Made by a program: the position numbers and the translations under genes | Shown: positions 58,829 through 64,000 of the stretch, piece after piece | Position numbering within the stretch: position 1 is the stretch's first letter | Layout of the letters: every line of letters begins with the position of its first letter | Source of the DNA: Candidatus Rokuibacteriota bacterium | GTDB taxonomy: Bacteria > Methylomirabilota > Methylomirabilia > Rokubacteriales > CSP1-6 | Direction: 5' to 3' | Assembly (NCBI GenBank): GCA_003221515.1 | Contig: QHSI01000127.1 | Location: forward strand, 22,447 to 86,446 | Length of the DNA: 64,000 bases | Notes under the pieces: model-generated | The model's input: the letters and a program-made list of their open reading frames with translations, nothing else | Told to the model about the DNA's origin: nothing | Database searches by the model: none

Positions 58829-59418
58829 GACACGTACTTCTCTTTGGGGCGCTCGTCGCCACGGTTTTGACAGCTGCCGACCGATCGGGCGCTCAGGCGC
58901 CGGCCGTCGCGGGGGCCGAAGGCGGCCGCGGCACTTCGCCGACCGAGTACCGCATCGGTCCGGAAGACGTCCTCCAGATCTCGGTGTGGAAGAACGAGGC
59001 GATGAGCCGGATGGTGACGGTGAGACCTGACGGCAAGATCTCGATGGCTCTTCTGAACGACATCCAGGCCGCTGGCCTCACCGCGCTCCAGCTCCGCGAG
59101 GTCGTGGCGAAGAAGCTGGCCGAGTACATTCCGACCCCGGAAATCTCGGTGATCGTCGCGGAAGTCAGGAGCTTCAAGGTTTCGGTCATCGGAGAGGTCA
59201 CGCGTCCCGGGCGGTTCGAGCTCAAGAGCTGGACCACCGCGCTGGACGCGCTGGCTCTGGCCGGTGGGTTCACGCAGTTCGCCGCGCGCTCGAAGATCGT
59301 GATCCTTCATCCCGAGGGAACCACGATGAAGCGAATTCCATTCAACTACAACAAGGTCGCCGCCGGGGAGCAAGAGAACTTCTACCTTCAAAACGGCGAC
59401 ATCGTGCTGGTGCCCTGA
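58825..59418 (+). CDS. polysaccharide export outer-membrane protein (Wza-like, short form)
   Basis: The 197-residue protein has a signal peptide (LLFGALVATVLTAADRSGA) without a clear lipobox Cys. A Poly_export domain (YRIGPEDVLQISVWKNEAMS, VRPDGKISMALLNDIQAAGL, then the LAEYIPTPEISVIVAEV strand) and one SLBB domain (KVSVIGEVTRPGRFELKSWT) follow. The short, single-SLBB form is usual in exosortase-associated loci. It should form the outer-membrane exit for exopolysaccharide. The ATG overlaps the regulator stop as ATGA, and the Wzz-like gene begins 1 nt after its stop. Confidence 0.92.
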
Positions 59419-59419
59419 C

Positions 59420-61069
59420 GTGGCCGAAGAGACAGCGCCGCGAGGATCCGGTCTGCAGGGGCTGCTGACTATCTGGCGCCGGCGCCAGTGGCTCGCGATC
59501 CTCGTGTTCGCCGTGCCCATGTCGGCCGGCGCGAGCCTCATCGCCTCTCTGCCGAACATCTACCGGTCGACTGCCACCGTGCTCGTGGACCGCCAGCAGG
59601 TGCCGGAGAGCTTCGTGCAGTCGACCGTCACGAGCACGCTGGAGACGCGCCTTCAGACGATCTCGCAGGAAATCCTGAGTCGCGGGCGACTGGAGGGGCT
59701 GATCAACCGCTTTGCCCTCTACGCCGATTTCCGAAGACGGGCTCCGCTCGAAGACGTCATCGGGCGGATGCGCGGCGACATCAAGCTGGAGTTGAAGAGC
59801 GTTGAGGTCAAAGGCCAGAGTCAGGCCACCGTGGCGTTCGCGATCAGCTATCAAGGGGGCGATGCCAACACGGTGTCGCTCGTCACGAACACCCTGGCGT
59901 CTTTTTACATCGAAGAGAACCTGAAGGTCCGCGAGCGTCTGGCGTCGGGCACAGCCGATTTTCTCAAAGTGCAGCTCGCCGAGACGAAGAAGCGACTCGA
60001 CGACCTGGAGCATCGGGTCGGCGACTTCAAGCGGCGCCACCTGGGCGAGCTGCCGCAGCAGATGGAGACCAATCTCGCGAGCCTCGAGCGGCTGCACACC
60101 CAGCTGCGGACGAACGCCGACAACCAGACGCGGGCCGCGGAGCGGCGGCAGGCGCTGTCGAGTCAGCTCGCCGAGGCGGAAACCCTCCTCTCGGCCACGC
60201 CCCTCGCCTCGAGCCCGCTGGCGGGACCGGCGATCGCCTTGACGGACACCCCCGAGCTGCGCCTGATGCGCTTGAAGCAAGAGCTGACGACGCTCCGCAC
60301 CCAGTACAACGACCGGTATCCCGACGTCGTCTCGAAGAAGGCGGACATCGCCGCCCTCGAGCGCGACATTGCCGAGGCCAGGGCGCAGGCACCAAAGGAT
60401 GCGACGGCCAAAGACGAAAAGCCCGTGATCGTGCAGCCGCCGACTCCGCTCACCCCCTACGTGCTCCGCCTCAAAGAGTCACTCAGTGAAGCGGAGGCGG
60501 ACATCAAGGTCTTCAAGAGCGAAGAGCGGCGCCTGCGCGAAAGCATCGCGAGTTATCAAACGAGGGTCGAGAACGTGCCCCGGCGGGAGCAGGAGCTACG
60601 GGAGCTGTCCCGCGATTACGACAGCACGGGCGCGCTGTATCAGTCGCTACTGAAGCGCCACGAGGAGGCTCAGCTGGCCGAGAGCCTCGAGCAGCGGCAA
60701 AAGGGCGAGCAATTCAGGGTGCTCGACCCGGCGATCCCGGACCCGGCACCGGATGCCCCCAAGCGCGCCAAATTGCTCCTCTTCGCTCTCGTCGGCTCGA
60801 TCGGTCTGGCGGTTGGCGCTGCGATGCTGGCCGAGAACATCGACACGTCCTTCCACTCCGTCGACGAGCTCCGCGCGTTCAGCGGCGTGCCGGTCCTGGT
60901 CAGCATTCCGCGCATCGTGACCGAAGCCGATCGCCGCCGCCGACGTCATCGTATGCGGCTGGCCGGCAGCGCGGCCTTCGTCGGTCTGGTCCTGATCGCC
61001 GGCAGCGCCTACCTGATCGCACGCGGGAACGAGCATCTGGTCTCGGTCCTGGGGCGCGCCGGTTCCTAA
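59420..61069 (+). CDS. chain-length determinant (Wzz/GNVR) protein of the EPS locus
   Basis: The 549-residue inner-membrane co-polymerase has N- and C-terminal membrane helices (LAILVFAVPMSAGASLIASL near 25-45 and LLLFALVGSIGLAVGAAML near 450). A final helix lies near residue 520 (GSAAFVGLVLIAGSAYLIA). Between them is a long periplasmic coiled coil (residues about 180-430) with the GNVR-like NVPRREQELRELSRDYDSTG segment. It lacks a kinase domain, and the separate CpsD-like kinase lies two genes downstream. It sets polymer length and links to the Wza-like pore. The GTG start follows the wza-like stop by 1 nt. Confidence 0.92.
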   Translation: MAEETAPRGSGLQGLLTIWRRRQWLAILVFAVPMSAGASLIASLPNIYRSTATVLVDRQQVPESFVQSTVTSTLETRLQTISQEILSRGRLEGLINRFALYADFRRRAPLEDVIGRMRGDIKLELKSVEVKGQSQATVAFAISYQGGDANTVSLVTNTLASFYIEENLKVRERLASGTADFLKVQLAETKKRLDDLEHRVGDFKRRHLGELPQQMETNLASLERLHTQLRTNADNQTRAAERRQALSSQLAEAETLLSATPLASSPLAGPAIALTDTPELRLMRLKQELTTLRTQYNDRYPDVVSKKADIAALERDIAEARAQAPKDATAKDEKPVIVQPPTPLTPYVLRLKESLSEAEADIKVFKSEERRLRESIASYQTRVENVPRREQELRELSRDYDSTGALYQSLLKRHEEAQLAESLEQRQKGEQFRVLDPAIPDPAPDAPKRAKLLLFALVGSIGLAVGAAMLAENIDTSFHSVDELRAFSGVPVLVSIPRIVTEADRRRRRHRMRLAGSAAFVGLVLIAGSAYLIARGNEHLVSVLGRAGS

Positions 61070-61079
61070 GGAGGGCGGA

Positions 61080-62060
61080 GTGTACCTCAACTTCTACGGT
61101 CTCACGGAGAAGCCCTTCAACCCGACGCCCGATCCCAGGTTCCTGTACATGAGCCCGGGCCACCGGGAGGCGCTCGCCCAGCTCCAGTACGGCGTCCAGG
61201 AGCGGAAGGGCTTCATCGTCCTGACCGGCCAGGTGGGGACGGGGAAGACCACGCTCGTGCACGCGCTCCGGCAGCGACTCAACGGGCAAACAGCCGTCGC
61301 CTTCGTGTTCAACTCCACCCTCCCGTTCGACGGCATTCTCGAATACGCACTGCAAGACCTGGGGGTCCCCAAGGCGGGAGAGTCCCAGGCCCAGCGACTC
61401 ATCGCGCTGAACAATTTCCTGGTCGAGCGCGAACGCGCGGGCCAAAACACCGTGCTGATCCTCGACGAGGCCCAGAACCTGGACGCCTCGACGCTGGAAC
61501 AGGTGCGGTTGCTCTCGAACTTCGAGACTCCGACGAGCAAGCTGCTACAGATCGTGCTGGTGGGCCAGCCGGAGCTCAAAGCCAGGCTCCGGATCCCCGA
61601 GCTGCAGCAGCTCAGGCAGCGGGTCGGGCTGCGCTCCCAGATCGCGCCGCTGACCGCGGCGGAGGCCCGCACGTACATCCGGACCCGGCTCCGCATCGCA
61701 GGCTCGCGAGACCTGGGGTTGTTTTCTGACCCGGCGGTGGATCGAATTGTGGAGTATTCCGGGGGGATTCCGCGGCTCATCAACGTCGTCTGCGATCACT
61801 GCTTGCTTTTCGGCTATGCCGACCAGAAACGCCGGATCGACCGGCAAATCGTCGGCCAGGCGGTCGAGTATCTGGAAGAGGGCACGCAGCCGCGGCGCAG
61901 GGCCAGAAGGTCTCGGGCTGCGAGTGGACCGGCTCGTGTGCGGTGGATCGTCGGCACGCTCGCGGTCGCCACCGCTACGGCCGCCGTCGCTCTAGCCCTG
62001 CGATTCGACACGACGGTTCTCGGTCTCCTGCAATCGGTCCGAGGCCTCCTGAGCCCATGA
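61080..62060 (+). CDS. ExeA-like AAA ATPase of exosortase-associated EPS loci
   Basis: The 326-residue protein is a GspA/ExeA-type ATPase. It opens MYLNFYGLTEKPFNPTPDPR with Walker A TGQVGTGKTT near residue 50, Walker B TVLILDEAQNLD, LQIVLVGQPELKARL, and the C-terminal GGIPRLINVVCDHCLLFGYA. A membrane helix near the end (VGTLAVATATAAVALALRF) anchors it, leaving a very short periplasmic tail. Such ATPases are constant members of exosortase (XrtA) polysaccharide loci, although their exact role is unknown. The GTG start has a strong AAGGAGGGCGG site. Its stop overlaps the kinase ATG as ATGA. Confidence 0.9.
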   Translation: MYLNFYGLTEKPFNPTPDPRFLYMSPGHREALAQLQYGVQERKGFIVLTGQVGTGKTTLVHALRQRLNGQTAVAFVFNSTLPFDGILEYALQDLGVPKAGESQAQRLIALNNFLVERERAGQNTVLILDEAQNLDASTLEQVRLLSNFETPTSKLLQIVLVGQPELKARLRIPELQQLRQRVGLRSQIAPLTAAEARTYIRTRLRIAGSRDLGLFSDPAVDRIVEYSGGIPRLINVVCDHCLLFGYADQKRRIDRQIVGQAVEYLEEGTQPRRRARRSRAASGPARVRWIVGTLAVATATAAVALALRFDTTVLGLLQSVRGLLSP

Positions 62061-62971
62061 GCAGATTTTTCAAGGCGCTCGAGCAGGCAGAACACGAACA
62101 GGCCCTCCGCCGCCAGACGGCACCGGTTGAACCGGCGCTCGCGGCACCGGTTTTACCAGCGCGCACGCCGTTTCCCGCCGGCACCTGGCCCGCGCCCCGA
62201 GGCCCGGTGTCGGCGGCCCGCAAGTCAGCGCCGGCGTTCTCGAGCGATCTCGACGAGCATCTCGTGAGCATGCTCGCGCCGAACTCGTTCGAGGCCGAGC
62301 AATACCGGGCGCTCCGCCACCAGATCGAGCAGCTCCACAAGACGACCAATCTCGCGATCGTGGCGGTCTCGAGCCCGAGCGTGGCCGACGGCAAGACCAC
62401 GACCGCGATCAATCTCGCTGGCGCCTTGGCCCAGGCCCCCGATGCCCGTGTGCTGCTGATCGATGCCGATCTCCGAGAGGGCTCCCTGGCCCGGCGGCTT
62501 GGGTTCGACGTCGACAGGGGGCCCGGCCTCGTCGAGGCGATCCTGGACGCGCACCTGACGCTCGACGCCGTGGCGCACGCGGACCGCAGCCTCAACCTGT
62601 CGGTCCTGACGGGAGGTCGGCTGCCGTCCACGCCGTACGAGGTGTTGAAGTCGCCCAGGGTCGGAGAGCTCCTGGCGGAGGCGCGCAGGCGATATGACTA
62701 CATCGTTCTGGACACGCCCCCCCTCGTGTTAGTTCCCGATTGTCGAGTGATCGGTAGATGGGTGGACGGGTTCCTGATCGTGGTGACGGCGCACCAGACA
62801 CCACGAAAGCTTCTCGAAGAAGCGCTGAACGTCACGGAGCCGGCCAAAATTCTGGGCCTGGTCTTCAATGGCGACGACCGCCACGTCTCCAGGGGTTACT
62901 CGTATGGGGGCGGCCGGGGGTCGCACACGTATGGTAGAGCGCGCAGGAGACAGACCGCCCCGGACGATTAG
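62057..62971 (+). CDS. CpsD/CapB-type tyrosine-protein kinase (BY-kinase)
   Basis: The 304-residue cytoplasmic BY-kinase has EAEQYRALRHQIEQL, Walker A VSSPSVADGKTTTAINLA near residue 108, Walker A' VLLIDADLREGSLARRLG and Walker B YDYIVLDTPPLVLV. The C-terminal tail has several tyrosines (GYSYGGGRGSHTYGRA) for autophosphorylation. In BY-kinase systems it acts with the Wzz-like protein to control polymerisation. The N-terminal 60 residues are Pro/Ala-rich and probably flexible. It is the fifth gene of the EPS operon. Confidence 0.92.
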   Translation: MSRFFKALEQAEHEQALRRQTAPVEPALAAPVLPARTPFPAGTWPAPRGPVSAARKSAPAFSSDLDEHLVSMLAPNSFEAEQYRALRHQIEQLHKTTNLAIVAVSSPSVADGKTTTAINLAGALAQAPDARVLLIDADLREGSLARRLGFDVDRGPGLVEAILDAHLTLDAVAHADRSLNLSVLTGGRLPSTPYEVLKSPRVGELLAEARRRYDYIVLDTPPLVLVPDCRVIGRWVDGFLIVVTAHQTPRKLLEEALNVTEPAKILGLVFNGDDRHVSRGYSYGGGRGSHTYGRARRRQTAPDD

Positions 62972-62974
62972 TGC

Positions 62975-63001
62975 CCGGTCACGCGAGCGGTGTGTGACCG
63001 G
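62975..63001. other. hairpin after the kinase gene
   Basis: CCGGTCAC (62975-62982) and GTGACCGG (62994-63001) form a perfect 8-bp stem with an 11-nt loop, 4 nt past the kinase stop. No T run follows, so it is either a factor-dependent pause site or an RNA-processing hairpin. Confidence 0.5.
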
Positions 63002-63061
63002 AGGGCGGCGGCGCGGCCGGCTTCAACGTCCGCGCGACGGAGATAACAGTCAACGATTGGT

Positions 63062-63081
63062 CTCACCCTCGAGAGGGTGAG
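63062..63081. other. hairpin in the NusG-paralogue leader
   Basis: CTCACCCTC (63062-63070) and GAGGGTGAG (63073-63081) form an inverted repeat ending 21 bp before the NusG-like start. It may control translation or mark the entry of the paralogue onto polymerase. Confidence 0.45.
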
Positions 63082-63102
63082 GAGACCGAAGGGGGCGAAG
63101 CC

Positions 63103-63627
63103 TTGCTGGAACCTGTCACGGATTCGGGACACCGCTGGCACGTGCTGTGGACGCACAGCAACTGCGAGCAGCTCGTCCACGACCAGCTCGCTGCGAAGGG
63201 CTTCGACATGCTGCTGCCCACGCTCGAAAGCTGGGGGAGGCGCGGCGGAGTTCGCCGACTCTGGCGCGTGCCGATGTTCCGGAGCTACCTCTTTCTGCGC
63301 CACGTGATGGACAAGGTGAGCTATCTCGAGATCTGCAAGGCGCGCGGCCTGGTGCGTCTGCTCGGGGAGCGCTGGGACCAGCTCGACGTCGTGCCGAATT
63401 CGGAAATTGACGCGATTCAAAAGCTGCTCCACTCGGGCCTCCCGATTCTCCCCCACCCGTACCTGCAGACAGGGCGACGCGTCCGGATCACCGCCGGACC
63501 GTTGGCCGACACCGAAGGGATCGTCGTTCGGGTGAACCCGAAGAAGGGCGTCCTGGTGGTATCAGTCAACCTCCTTCAACGGAGCGTCGCGGTCCAGCTG
63601 GACTGCACCCTCCTGGAAGCCGCGTAA
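63103..63627 (+). CDS. NusG-like (RfaH/LoaP-type) transcription antiterminator
   Basis: The 174-residue NusG paralogue has the NGN domain (HRWHVLWTHSNCEQLVHDQL, then MFRSYLFLRHVMDKVSYLEI and RGLVRLLGE) and a C-terminal KOW domain (GRRVRITAGPLADTEGIVVR, VNPKKGVLVVSVNLLQRSVA). Specialised NusG paralogues encoded inside polysaccharide operons load onto RNA polymerase and prevent early termination in that operon. The TTG start at 63103 follows a purine-rich GGGGGCG stretch. The 131-bp leader before it contains two hairpins. The housekeeping nusG is not in the window. Confidence 0.87.
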   Translation: MLEPVTDSGHRWHVLWTHSNCEQLVHDQLAAKGFDMLLPTLESWGRRGGVRRLWRVPMFRSYLFLRHVMDKVSYLEICKARGLVRLLGERWDQLDVVPNSEIDAIQKLLHSGLPILPHPYLQTGRRVRITAGPLADTEGIVVRVNPKKGVLVVSVNLLQRSVAVQLDCTLLEAA

Positions 63628-63636
63628 GGGAAGCGT

Positions 63637-64000
63637 ATGGACCACGCAACGACACTGAGCCATCGCATCGAGACTCACACCGCGCGGGTGGCCGTCATCG
63701 GTCAGGGCTACGTCGGTCTGCCGCTCGCCATTGAGTTCGCGAGAGCCGGCTTCGCTGTGACCGGACTCGATACCGATTCCGACCGGGTCGCAGCGCTGGC
63801 CAGCGGCCGCTCCCACATTCCAGACGTGCCGAGCGCCGACCTGCAAGCCCTTCTGCGCAGCGGTCGCTACCGGGCGGCCACCGAGCCGGCGATTCTGTCG
63901 GAAAGTGACGCCGTCATCATCTGTGTCCCTACGCCGCTGGGGAAGTCCAAGGACCCGGACATTTCTTACGTGGTCGGCGCCTCCAAAGAAGTGGCCGCCC
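63637..64000 (+). CDS. nucleotide-sugar dehydrogenase (WbpA/WecC-like), cut by window edge
   Basis: The first 121 codons of a UDP-sugar dehydrogenase are visible: RVAVIGQGYVGLPLAIEFAR (Rossmann NAD site), VTGLDTDSDRVAALASGRSH and VIICVPTPLGKSKDPDISYV. The pattern is closest to the UDP-N-acetylglucosamine/mannosamine 6-dehydrogenase group (WbpA/WecC). It would supply an aminuronic acid building block for the exopolysaccharide. The ATG at 63637 is 9 nt after the NusG-like stop. Confidence 0.9.
   Translation, partial: MDHATTLSHRIETHTARVAVIGQGYVGLPLAIEFARAGFAVTGLDTDSDRVAALASGRSHIPDVPSADLQALLRSGRYRAATEPAILSESDAVIICVPTPLGKSKDPDISYVVGASKEVAA

Overview
This window comes from a high-GC Gram-negative bacterium. 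Outer-membrane biogenesis genes (kdsA, lptE, murJ, a TolC-like channel, a Wza-like exporter) imply an LPS-bearing envelope. A coenzyme-B12-dependent ribonucleotide reductase and an exosortase/PEP-CTERM-type exopolysaccharide locus suggest a free-living environmental lineage such as Rokubacteria/Methylomirabilota or a deltaproteobacterial-like group. The taxonomy is inference, because no rRNA or tRNA gene is visible. Genes are packed tightly, with many 4-nt stop/start overlaps of the form GTGA or ATGA, so translational coupling is the rule.

Positions 1-23150 are mostly housekeeping. They hold kdsA-pyrG-CCA-type nucleotidyltransferase-xer recombinase, murJ, rpsT, then leuS-lptE-holA-ceramidase-like hydrolase, uvrC with a small exported protein, HNH-uvrB, a Ppx/GppA phosphatase, cytochrome c, an NCS2-like permease and nrdJ. 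nrdJ has a convincing NrdR operator in its leader.

Positions 23354-28373 encode a TolC/MacA/MacB-type tripartite efflux system whose adaptor carries a Spy/CpxP-like helical insertion. A 41-bp inverted repeat follows directly. Positions 28626-31204 carry a basic repeat protein, a DUF4149 membrane protein, a TPR protein and endonuclease III. Positions 31215-37366 form one minus-strand operon: a BmpA-type ABC importer (binding protein, two permeases, double-NBD ATPase) interleaved with two cysteine hydrolases that resemble biuret and triuret hydrolases. It is a plausible uptake and breakdown system for (tri)biuret-like nitrogen compounds.

Positions 37505-48511 are mixed: nfo, a diiron oxidase, SRPBCC, a DMT transporter, a peroxiredoxin remnant with UGA at the peroxidatic cysteine position (probably selenocysteine), an MBL hydrolase, an SDR, an alkyltransferase-like protein, a heterodimeric ABC exporter, a ketopantoate-reductase-like protein and an IMPase. 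Positions 48514-49137 are a graveyard of three fused gene fragments. A membrane-anchored pseudokinase with a Pro/Ala repeat tail follows.

Positions 50990-57032 (minus strand) carry sugar-related genes (Gfo/Idh-epimerase fusion, PQQ-type dehydrogenase), a duplicated-domain unknown, a cupin and an outer-membrane beta-barrel. From 57542 to the right edge runs an exopolysaccharide operon: a sigma54-type regulator lacking the Walker B segment, Wza-like, Wzz-like, ExeA-like ATPase, CpsD-like kinase, a NusG paralogue and a nucleotide-sugar dehydrogenase. It is preceded by a sigma54 promoter and a CRP-type box.
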